A DNA stretch of 64,000 nucleotides, taken from the NCBI RefSeq assembly GCF_030164425.1, contig NZ_JASNJD010000019.1:34214-98213 (forward strand), in the 5' to 3' direction. A model generated the notes under the pieces. It was not told where the DNA came from and made no database searches. It saw nothing but the letters and a program-made list of their open reading frames with translations. Shown piece by piece: positions 57,436 through 64,000 of the stretch. Source of the stretch: Pseudodonghicola flavimaris. Its GTDB lineage: Bacteria > Pseudomonadota > Alphaproteobacteria > Rhodobacterales > Rhodobacteraceae. The position numbers were made by a program, and so were the translations under genes. Every line of letters begins with the position of its first letter. Within the stretch, counting starts at the first letter, position 1.

Positions 57436-58052
57436 TTCGCGTCTTCCTCGGTCAGCAACCCGGCCGCGACAAGGCGATCCGCCCAGCCGTCGGGCCCGGT
57501 GAAGAGATGGGTCTGCCAGCCGCGTGCTCGGGCGGCAGTGATATTGTCAGGGCGGTCGTCGGTGAAGAGCAACGCCTCCGGCGCCACCCCGCAATCCTCC
57601 TCGACCATCCGATAGATCTGCGGATCGGGTTTGATCACCCCCATGTGGCCGGAGATATAGGGCCGGTCGAATTCCAGCAGAAAGGGATAATGGGTGGCGG
57701 CGTAATCGAAGCTCTGAATGCCGAAGTTGGTCAGCGAGAACACCGGCACCCCCTTCGCCCGCAGCGCCCTGAGCAGCCGGACCGACCGGTCGATCACCGG
57801 GGTGGCCAGTTCGATCCAGCGGTCGTGCCACATGCGGATCTCGTCGCGCCACGCGGGGTATTCCTCGGCAGTGGCATAGATCGTCTCGGTGAAATGCTCG
57901 CCCCGGTCGACCCGGTCGTTCATGCCATGCAGATCGACGCTGGCGAACATCTCGCGCCGGCGGTCCTCACCGATCTCCGCGTCGTAAAAGCGTTCGGGCT
58001 GCCATTCGATCAGCACATTGCCGATGTCGAAAATCACCGCCTGAGGTTGCAT
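57432..58052 (-). CDS. HAD family hydrolase
   Basis: A 206-residue phosphatase-like protein. The nucleophile motif is FDIGNVLIEW, an atypical DxG in place of the usual DxD, then SLTNFG (motif II), KPDPQIYRMVEEDCG (motif III) and FTDDRPDNITAARARGW (motif IV). The DxG variant is seen in yihX/epoxide-hydrolase-like HADs. It precedes ornithine cyclodeaminase with a 4-base overlap, and two hairpins sit in its 5-prime leader. Confidence 0.88.
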   Translation of the reverse strand: MQPQAVIFDIGNVLIEWQPERFYDAEIGEDRRREMFASVDLHGMNDRVDRGEHFTETIYATAEEYPAWRDEIRMWHDRWIELATPVIDRSVRLLRALRAKGVPVFSLTNFGIQSFDYAATHYPFLLEFDRPYISGHMGVIKPDPQIYRMVEEDCGVAPEALLFTDDRPDNITAARARGWQTHLFTGPDGWADRLVAAGLLTEEDAK

Positions 58053-58070
58053 CCTGTCGGTCCCTTCCCG

Positions 58071-58118
58071 CCAGGAAAATTCCGGATTTTCCTGGCAAAT
58101 TTCTTCGAGGAAATTTGC
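58071..58118 (-). repeat. Two perfect tandem hairpins in the HAD leader
   Basis: Hairpin A: ccaggaaaat (58071-58080) and attttcctgg (58086-58095), loop tccgg. Hairpin B: gcaaatttc (58095-58103) and gaaatttgc (58110-58118), loop ttcgag. They share one base and fill the 76-base gap between the yaiI stop and the HAD start. No U-tract. Such AT-rich stems in GC-rich DNA stand out and are likely a processed or regulatory RNA element or a dispersed intergenic repeat. Confidence 0.7.
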
Positions 58119-58128
58119 GGCAGGCGCG

Positions 58129-58581
58129 TTATCGCGCGGCCGCTCTGATCTCCCGTTCCAGCGCCTCCAGAAAACGGGAGCGATCCGCCTTTGTAAAGCC
58201 GCGCCCGCTTCCCCCCGCGCCCAGCGGATTGGCCGCGCGGAGATCCGCCATCAGATCGCGCATGGCAAGCTGCTGGCCGATATTGGCCTCGGTAAAGACC
58301 TCTCCGTTGTGGCGCAGCACCCGGGCGCCGGTGGCGATGCATCTGGCCGCCAGCGGGATATCGCCGGTGACCACCACATCGCCGGGCCCGCAGCGCTCGG
58401 CGATCCACTTGTCGGCCTCGTCGGCGCCCTCGGCCACGATCACGGTCTCGACCAGCGGGTTCTGCGACAGCCTGAGCCCGCCGTTCGAGACCAGATACAT
58501 CTTCAGCCGGTGGCGGCTGGCGACCCGCTCCGCCTCGGCCTTCACCGGGCAGGCATCGGCATCGATGTAGAGCGCGGCCAA
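58129..58581 (-). CDS. YaiI/YqxD family protein (UPF0178)
   Basis: A 150-residue protein of the UPF0178 family: [19 protein letters not shown] at the N-terminus, then [26 protein letters not shown] and [20 protein letters not shown]. Nuclease-like PIN-domain relationships have been suggested; function is unproven. It starts 3 bases after the fghA stop, in the same direction. Confidence 0.93.
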   Translation of the reverse strand: MAALYIDADACPVKAEAERVASRHRLKMYLVSNGGLRLSQNPLVETVIVAEGADEADKWIAERCGPGDVVVTGDIPLAARCIATGARVLRHNGEVFTEANIGQQLAMRDLMADLRAANPLGAGGSGRGFTKADRSRFLEALEREIRAAAR

Positions 58582-58584
58582 GGC

Positions 58585-59415
58585 TCAGCGCCAGAGCGCG
58601 TTGGCGTGGAAGGTGACGTGATCTTCCATGAAGGAAGACACGAAGAAGTAGCTGTGATCATAGCCTTTCTGCATCCGGAAGGTCGCCTCCTGCCGGCGCG
58701 CGGCGATGGCATCTGCCAGCGCCTCGGGCTTCAGCAGCTCGAGAAACTGGTCGCTGGCGCCCTGATCGATCAGCACCGGCCCGTCGAAGCCCTTGTCGCG
58801 CATCACCAGGCTGGCGTCATGCGCCGCCCAGGCGGTTTCGTCGTCCCCCAGATAGGCGCTGAGCTGCTTGCGGCCCCAGTCGGAGCCGGTGGGATTGGCG
58901 ATCGGCGCGAAGGCGGAGACCGAGCGGAAGCGGCCCGGCAGCGCCATCGCCAGCGTCAGCGCGCCGTGGCCGCCCATCGAATGGCCGGTGATCGCCTGAC
59001 GCTCCATGTCGAGGGCGAAATTCTCTTCCAGCAGGGCCGGCAGCTCGTCGGCGATATAGTCCCACATGCGGAAATGCGGCGCCCAGGGGTCTTGCGTCGC
59101 GTTGACGTAGAATCCGGCGCCCTGGCCGAGGTCATAGGCCGCGTCGTCGGCGACGCCTTCACCACGCGGGCTGGTGTCGGGAAAGACCAGCGCGATCCCC
59201 TGTTCGGCGGCCCAGCCCTGGGCGCCCGCCTTGGTCATCGCATTCTCGTGGGTGCAGGTCAGCCCGGAAAGATACCACAGCAGCGGCACCGGCCCGTCCT
59301 GCGCCTCTTCCGGCAGGAACAGCCCGAAGGTCATGTCGCAGGCGCAGGCCTTGGAGCTGTGTGTGTAGACGCCTTGCACACCGCCGAAAGCGGCATTTTC
59401 AGAGAGGGTTTGCAT
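58585..59415 (-). CDS. fghA: S-formylglutathione hydrolase
   Basis: A 276-residue esterase-D family enzyme with nucleophile Ser146 in ITGHSMGGHGALT, WYLSGLTCTHEN near residue 47 and the catalytic His in KGYDHSYFFV. It hydrolyses S-formylglutathione to formate and glutathione, the second step of formaldehyde oxidation. ATG at 59415 gives the family N-terminus. The partner glutathione-dependent dehydrogenase probably begins at the right window edge, 4.3 kb away. Confidence 0.95.
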   Translation of the reverse strand: MQTLSENAAFGGVQGVYTHSSKACACDMTFGLFLPEEAQDGPVPLLWYLSGLTCTHENAMTKAGAQGWAAEQGIALVFPDTSPRGEGVADDAAYDLGQGAGFYVNATQDPWAPHFRMWDYIADELPALLEENFALDMERQAITGHSMGGHGALTLAMALPGRFRSVSAFAPIANPTGSDWGRKQLSAYLGDDETAWAAHDASLVMRDKGFDGPVLIDQGASDQFLELLKPEALADAIAARRQEATFRMQKGYDHSYFFVSSFMEDHVTFHANALWR

Positions 59416-59477
59416 GATCTTTCGCTCCCGTATCGGTTTGCCTCTGGCTATCGGGCCGGGGCGCCTGCGTAAAGGGC

Positions 59478-59605
59478 GGGAGCCTCCGGCGGGGATATTT
59501 AGGGCCAGAAAAAGACGCGGCCCCCGGTCTTCTTTCCCGGTCTTCTTTCCCGGCAATCTTCTTCTCTGCCGAAATACTCCGGGGTCCGGGGCAGCGCCCC
59601 GGTCC
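59478..59605. repeat. Facing pair of Rhodobacteraceae-type intergenic repeat units
   Basis: The plus strand at 59478-59515 contains gcctccggcggggatattt followed by AGGGCCAGAAAAAGA. The minus strand from 59605 to 59555 reads CCGGGGCGCTGCCCCGGAC, then CCCGGAGTATTTCGGCAG and AGAAGAAGA. Both resemble, from memory, an intergenic repeat frequent in Rhodobacteraceae; they face each other. Between them ggtcttctttccc is duplicated in tandem (59526-59538 and 59539-59551). The hairpin 59586-59602 may end AEC transcription. Confidence 0.55.
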
Positions 59606-59643
59606 GGTGGCTGCCCTTCGCGGTGCGGCCGGGTTGCCTGGCT

Positions 59644-60570
59644 CTAGCCGGTGAGCAGGGCGATCACCGCGGGCAGCGACAGGATGCTGACCATGGTGGA
59701 GATCAGGATCGCGGCGGAGGCGCGGTGCGGCGCGGTGCCGTAATGCTGTGCGATCATATAGACGTTGCTGGCCACCGGCAGCGCCGCGATGGTGATCACT
59801 ACGGTGGCGGCGAAGGGATCGACGGGGAAGATCACGAGAAGGGCAAGAGCCACCGCAGCCGGGTGCAGCACCAGTTTGCAGAACGACAGCCAGCCGGCGA
59901 TCTGCACCCGTTCCGCGGATTTCCCGGCCAGAGAGGCGCCGATGGCGAAGAGCGCGCCGGGCGTGGCCGCGCCGCCGAGGATCGAGAGGAAATCGTTCAC
60001 CGGCACCGGCACCGGCAGGGCGGCGGCGGACCAGATCAGGGCGGCGACCAGCGAAACGATCATCGGGTTGCGGAGCAGCCCCATGCCCATCATCCGGAAG
60101 GTGGACAGCTTGATCCGCCCGTCGCGGGCGCCGTTGATCAGCATCACCACCAGCGACGAGAACACCAGCAGATCGACCACCAGAACCAGCATCAGCGGTG
60201 CCACCGCCTGCGGGCCGAACATCATCGTCAGCATCGGCAGGCCGAGAAAACCGGTGTTGCCGATCACCGCGCATTGCGCCTCGATCGCGGTGGTGGGGAT
60301 GTCCTGGCGGCGCAGCAGCGCCACCGCGGTGGCCAGCAGATAGATTGCCCCGGTGCCGCAGAGATACCCCAGCATCAGCCGCAGATCGAGCACCTCGGGC
60401 AGCGACAGGTTGATCACCACCCGGAAGATCAGCGCGGAAAGCGGGAAGAAGAAGACGAACTTCGTCAGATAGGCAGTCGCGTCCTGGCTGATGAACCGCG
60501 TCCGCCCGGCCCAATAGCCAAGGCCGATGATGGCGAAAAAGGGCAGGGTTCTGAGAAAGATATCGATCAT
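59644..60570 (-). CDS. AEC family transporter
   Basis: A 308-residue inner-membrane protein of the auxin efflux carrier family with about ten hydrophobic segments. Family features include IIGLGYWAGR at the start, NTGFLGLPMLTMMFG in the first half and a C-terminal LPVASNVYMIAQHYG. ATG at 60570 is preferred to TTG at 60576. Some bacterial members export organic acids; the substrate here is unknown. Confidence 0.88.
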   Translation of the reverse strand: MIDIFLRTLPFFAIIGLGYWAGRTRFISQDATAYLTKFVFFFPLSALIFRVVINLSLPEVLDLRLMLGYLCGTGAIYLLATAVALLRRQDIPTTAIEAQCAVIGNTGFLGLPMLTMMFGPQAVAPLMLVLVVDLLVFSSLVVMLINGARDGRIKLSTFRMMGMGLLRNPMIVSLVAALIWSAAALPVPVPVNDFLSILGGAATPGALFAIGASLAGKSAERVQIAGWLSFCKLVLHPAAVALALLVIFPVDPFAATVVITIAALPVASNVYMIAQHYGTAPHRASAAILISTMVSILSLPAVIALLTG

Positions 60571-60639
60571 GCGCAACCGCTAGCGGCAGGGGCGAGGCGC
60601 CGCAAGCGCAACGGGCTGTCGGGGCGGCGGATCGGCGGC

Positions 60640-61611
60640 TTAACCGCTGCCGATCAGAATCCCTGCCGCCAGAACCAGCGCCCCGCCCAGTACCACCTGG
60701 ATCGCGGCGCGGAAGAAGGGGGTTTCCATATAGCGTTTCTGAATCCAGGCAATCGCCCAGAGTTCGCAGAACACCACCGTGAAGGCGATGATGGTGGCGA
60801 CCCAGAAGTGCGGGATCAGATAGGGCAGCGCATGGCCCAGCCCGCCGAGCGCCGTCATCACCCCGGAGGCGATGCCGCGCTTGATCGGCGAGCCGCGCCC
60901 GGAAAGCTGGCCATCGTCCGAGGCGGCCTCGGTAAAGCCCATGGAAATCCCCGCCCCGACCGAGGCGGCGAGCCCGACCAGAAAGGTCGTCATGGTGTTC
61001 TGGGTGGCGAAGGCGGTGGCGAAGATCGGCGCCAGGGTCGAGACCGATCCGTCCATCAGCCCGGCCAGCCCTGGCTGCACCCAGGTCAGGACGAACTGGC
61101 GATGCGCCACGATGTTTTCGTCGTGGCGGTCGTCGTCGGTGAGGTATTCATCCGCCAGATTGCCGGCGAGCGTTTCATGCTTCGCCTCGGCGGCGGCCAG
61201 ATCGCCCAGAAGCTTGCGGGTCGAGGCATCCTGACAGCGCGCCGCAGCGTTGACATAGAAGGTCTCGGCATCGCGCTCCATCGTCACCGCCTCTTCGCGG
61301 ATCCGTTCGATGCCCAGATTTTCAACCAGCCAGATCGGCCGGCGGGTGTAATATCCGGCGACATGTTCGCGCCGGATCAGCGGGATGGTGTCGCCGAACC
61401 GCGATTTGTGCAGGTCGATCAGCCGCTGGCGATGGCCGTCCTCTTCTTCGGCCATGCCGTCGAACATCTTGGCGGTGGCGGGGAATTCCGCCCGCAGCCG
61501 TTCGGCATAGCCGCGATAGATGCGCGCGTCGTCCTCTTCCGAGGAGATCGCCAGCGCCAGGATTTCTTGCTCGTTCAGATCGCTGAATCGCTTGCGTGAG
61601 AAAATTTGCAT
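60640..61611 (-). CDS. mbfA: Membrane-bound ferritin MbfA (ferritin-like/VIT1 fusion)
   Basis: A 323-residue fusion. Residues 12-150 are a ferritin/rubrerythrin-like domain with di-iron ligands (SSEEDDARIY, MAEEEDGHRQR, AETFYVNAA, EAKHE). Residues about 175-323 are a VIT1/CCC1-type membrane domain with GLMDGSVSTLAPIFATAF and GISMGFTEAASDDGQ. MbfA exports iron in rhizobia and protects from peroxide and iron excess, under Irr repression. An Irr-type palindrome lies 13 bases upstream of the ATG. Confidence 0.93.
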   Translation of the reverse strand: MQIFSRKRFSDLNEQEILALAISSEEDDARIYRGYAERLRAEFPATAKMFDGMAEEEDGHRQRLIDLHKSRFGDTIPLIRREHVAGYYTRRPIWLVENLGIERIREEAVTMERDAETFYVNAAARCQDASTRKLLGDLAAAEAKHETLAGNLADEYLTDDDRHDENIVAHRQFVLTWVQPGLAGLMDGSVSTLAPIFATAFATQNTMTTFLVGLAASVGAGISMGFTEAASDDGQLSGRGSPIKRGIASGVMTALGGLGHALPYLIPHFWVATIIAFTVVFCELWAIAWIQKRYMETPFFRAAIQVVLGGALVLAAGILIGSG

Positions 61612-61623
61612 CTGCCCGCCTCA

Positions 61624-61642
61624 ATTTAGATCGATTCTAAAT
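61624..61642. promoter_or_regulatory. Iron control element (Irr box) of mbfA
   Basis: The inverted repeat atttaga - tcgat - tctaaat gives on the minus strand TTTAGAATCGATCTAAA, close to the ICE consensus TTTAGAA-N3-TTCTAAA bound by the haem-sensing regulator Irr. It is 13 bases upstream of the mbfA start, a position that would repress transcription when iron is low. Site seen directly; Irr itself is not in the window. Confidence 0.8.
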
Positions 61643-61758
61643 ACTGTGCAGCCGCGATCTCCGCAAGCCTGTGAAGGCAGGCAACTGTTGCGCCAGAGGC
61701 AGGCGTTTCCTATCACGGTTGATATTGCCAAACCGGGCATCAACCGGAGAAAAAAATA

Positions 61759-62376
61759 ATGGGTGAGGTTTCAGACGTCGTCCGGACGGGCCGCAAATTC
61801 CATCAGGTCCTTTCCGGCGCGCGTGAAGTGTTCATGGCCGATGGGTTCGAAGGCGCCAGCGTCGACGATATCGCCCGCGCCGCCGGCGTCTCCAAGGCGA
61901 CGCTTTACAGCTATTTTCCCGACAAGCGGATCCTGTTCATCGAGGTGGTCACCAACGAATGCAACCTGATGGCGGAGCGCGCCCTGAACGAGCTCGACGC
62001 CAGCCGCCCCCCGCGTGAGGTTCTGACCACGGCGGCCCACCATATCCTGTCTTCGCTGCTGTCCGAATTCAGTCAGCGGATCTTTCGTATCGTGCTGGCC
62101 GAACGGGAGCGGTTTCCCGAGCTTGGCAGCGCCTTTTATGCCTGCGGCCCGGAAATGGGGACCAGGCGGCTCAGCGAATATCTGGCGGAGGCGGTGGCCC
62201 AGGGATCGCTGGTGATCGACGATATTCCGATGGCCGCCGAGCAATTCAGCGAGCTGTGCAAGGCCCGGCTCTGGGTCCGGGCGATGTTCGGGGTTCAGAA
62301 CCGGTTTTCCGAGGCCGAGATCGACGAGGTCGCGCGCAACGCGGTCGACATGTTCATGTCGCGCTATGGCGCGTGA
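61759..62376 (+). CDS. TetR/AcrR family transcriptional regulator
   Basis: A 205-residue regulator with an N-terminal helix-turn-helix at about residues 15-60 (AREVFMADGFEGASVDDIAR, then AAGVSKATLYSYFPDKRILF), and a C-terminal domain resembling the TetR_C type with AERERFPELGSAFY. It diverges from mbfA across 147 bases; whether it regulates mbfA or a distant target is unknown. The upstream A-rich patch precedes the ATG. Confidence 0.93.
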   Translation: MGEVSDVVRTGRKFHQVLSGAREVFMADGFEGASVDDIARAAGVSKATLYSYFPDKRILFIEVVTNECNLMAERALNELDASRPPREVLTTAAHHILSSLLSEFSQRIFRIVLAERERFPELGSAFYACGPEMGTRRLSEYLAEAVAQGSLVIDDIPMAAEQFSELCKARLWVRAMFGVQNRFSEAEIDEVARNAVDMFMSRYGA

Positions 62377-62382
62377 TCCGGG

Positions 62383-63111
62383 TCAGTCGATCCTCCGCAC
62401 CAGCAGCTGGTTGCCGTCGCCATGCTTGGTCTCGAACCGCTTGAGTTCCTTGATCAGGTCGGACAGCTTCTTCTTGCCATAGCTGCGGGTGTCGAAATCC
62501 GGGTTCGAGGCGGTGATATACTGGCCGATCTGCCCGAGCGAGAACCACTCGTCCTCCTGTTCGATCGCATCCATGGCGCGGATCACCAGTTTGGCGGGAT
62601 CCTCCAGCTCTGCCGGAGCCTCGGCATCGCCGGCCGGCTTGCTGACCGGTTTCGGTTTTTGCCGGCTGGGTTCCTGCAGCAGGTTCTCGACATAGATGAA
62701 CCGCTTGCAGGCGCGCACGAAGGCGGCCGGCGTCTTGCGCATGCCGATGCCGTAGACGTCCAGCCCCTGTTCGCGGATACGGCTGGCCAGGCGGGTGAAA
62801 TCGCTGTCCGAGGAGATCAGGACAAACCCGTCGAACCGGCCCGAATGCAGGATATCCATGGCGTCGATCACCAGCGCGATGTCGCTGGAGTTCTTGCCGG
62901 TGGTATTGGCGAATTGCTGATGCGGGATGATCGCCAGCGCCGCCAGCTTGTCCTTGCTCCAGCCCTGCGGGCTGCCTCCCGAGAAATCGCCATAAATGCG
63001 CCGGATACTGGCCTCGCCGAAAGAGGCGATCTCCTCGAAGATCGCTTCGGCGTATTTGGCCGAGATATTATCGGCATCGATCAGGACCGCGAGCAGCGGG
63101 GCCTGGGACAT
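62383..63111 (-). CDS. NYN domain protein with C-terminal OST-HTH/LOTUS-type domain
   Basis: A 242-residue protein. Residues 6-145 are a NYN (LabA/DUF88) PIN-like nuclease fold with acidic residues in VLIDADNIS, DIALVIDAMD and ISSDSDFTRL. Residues about 175-242 (DEWFSLGQIGQYITASNPDF, DTRSYGKKKLSDLIKEL) form an OST-HTH/LOTUS-like RNA-binding domain. An RNA-processing role is likely by family. Start at 63111 gives MSQAPLLAVLIDADN. Confidence 0.92.
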   Translation of the reverse strand: MSQAPLLAVLIDADNISAKYAEAIFEEIASFGEASIRRIYGDFSGGSPQGWSKDKLAALAIIPHQQFANTTGKNSSDIALVIDAMDILHSGRFDGFVLISSDSDFTRLASRIREQGLDVYGIGMRKTPAAFVRACKRFIYVENLLQEPSRQKPKPVSKPAGDAEAPAELEDPAKLVIRAMDAIEQEDEWFSLGQIGQYITASNPDFDTRSYGKKKLSDLIKELKRFETKHGDGNQLLVRRID

Positions 63112-63194
63112 GGCGGAACTCCCTTGCGCTTGGGGCAGTCTAGGCGGGCGGCCGCCGTCTGCACAACCGTAACGACCGGTATTTATCTGTCGGG

Positions 63195-63686
63195 TCATAG
63201 CGGCCGGAACATCACCAGCGCGTCGACATAGCCGTCGCGGGGATGTTGGAACGCCCCGGGCAGCCGACCGACGATCTCGAACCCGGCGCGGCACCAGGTG
63301 TCGATCGCACGGTTGTTGGTGGAAATGACGAAATTATACTGCATCGCGCGAAAGCCCGCGTCTTTCGCCCGGGTGAGCGAATCCGCCAGCATCGCGCGGG
63401 CGATGCCGCGCCCCTGGGCCTCCGCGGCGGTGACATAGCCGCAGTTGCAGACATGGGCGCCGCCGCCTTTCTGGTTGGCGCAGAGGTAATAGGTGCCCAG
63501 TATCTCGCCGCCGGCCTCGGCCAGCTGCACGCTGTGACCGGGCAGGAACCAATACTCCAGAGCCGCCGCGCGCGGCATGTCGCGGGGCAGGGCATAGGTC
63601 TCGCCGCCCCGGATCACTGGCTCCAGCATGGCCCAGATCGCATCGTCGTCGTCCCGCGTCGCGGTCCGAAGCCTCACGTCGTTCAT
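63195..63686 (-). CDS. GNAT family N-acetyltransferase
   Basis: A 163-residue acetyltransferase. Acetyl-CoA site ANQKGGGAHVCNCGYVTAAE, then AQGRGIARAMLADSLTRA in the centre, and MQYNFVISTNNRAIDTWCRAGFEIVGRLPGAF at the end are standard GNAT elements. Substrate unknown. It lies between the NYN gene and the alcohol dehydrogenase gene on the same strand. Confidence 0.93.
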   Translation of the reverse strand: MNDVRLRTATRDDDDAIWAMLEPVIRGGETYALPRDMPRAAALEYWFLPGHSVQLAEAGGEILGTYYLCANQKGGGAHVCNCGYVTAAEAQGRGIARAMLADSLTRAKDAGFRAMQYNFVISTNNRAIDTWCRAGFEIVGRLPGAFQHPRDGYVDALVMFRPL

Positions 63687-63738
63687 TGTCTTGTCCGAAG
63701 GAAGGCGCCGGCCTGTCAGCGGGCCGGCGCGCAGGGTG

Positions 63739-64000
<262 letters not shown>

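Noticed and set aside
59526..59551. Tandem 13-bp duplication considered as a CRISPR remnant or attachment site
   Set aside because: Only two adjacent copies, no spacer and no integrase or cas gene nearby.

Overview
The window is a GC-rich, tightly packed chromosomal segment of an alphaproteobacterium, most likely family Rhodobacteraceae (Roseobacter/Rhodobacter/Paracoccus type). The assignment rests on the neighbourhood ftsK - aminotransferase - amidase - UbiH-like monooxygenase, the xthA and zapE block, an MbfA ferritin/VIT1 fusion with an Irr-type operator, HspQ, an initiator tRNA with an A29-U41 pair, and an intergenic repeat I remember from this family. I see no insertion sequence, prophage, integrase or CRISPR array.

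Region 1 (1-8600) is a peptide or amino-acid-derivative uptake locus. A minus-strand operon encodes a dipeptide-type substrate-binding protein, two permeases, a fused double ATPase and an M81 (MlrC-like) hydrolase cut by the window edge. An M20 deacylase diverges from it, and an IclR regulator lies beyond with a recognisable promoter containing a palindrome.

Region 2 (8900-16400) is the most informative part. It is a single-direction locus: AmiC-like amide sensor, AmiR-like ANTAR antiterminator, an untranslated leader with two hexaloop hairpins and an intrinsic terminator, then a nitrilase-family hydrolase and a complete branched-chain/amide-type ABC transporter whose permease LivM is fused to ATPase LivG. 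The layout predicts that amide binding to AmiC frees AmiR, which binds the leader hairpins and lets RNA polymerase pass the terminator, switching on hydrolase and transporter together.

Region 3 (16500-30300) holds tRNA-fMet, an asparagine-synthase-like protein, a DUF1643 protein, rpsO, an OpgG-type glucan protein, a pentameric ligand-gated-channel-like membrane protein, a PACE transporter, pnp, a GT25 glycosyltransferase, a 1-Cys peroxiredoxin, an aldehyde dehydrogenase and a GT11 fucosyltransferase. rpsO and pnp, often neighbours in bacteria, are separated by three envelope genes.

Region 4 (30300-41200) is housekeeping and accessory metabolism: pseudouridine synthase, RarD and LysE transporters, free methionine-sulfoxide reductase, HSL-type esterase, thiolase, a STAS/anti-sigma-kinase pair, gamma-glutamyltransferase-like protein, HspQ, an SLT lipoprotein and LolA. 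Region 5 (41200-55100) is the conserved ftsK to zapE segment, with a serralysin-like RTX metalloprotease between ftsK and lolA. Region 6 (55100-64000) has an MFS carrier, ornithine cyclodeaminase/HAD pair, S-formylglutathione hydrolase, AEC carrier, MbfA, a TetR regulator, a NYN-domain protein, a GNAT enzyme and the 3-prime end of a zinc alcohol dehydrogenase, probably the glutathione-dependent formaldehyde dehydrogenase.

All functional calls come from reading the translations and motifs by eye; no database search was run.
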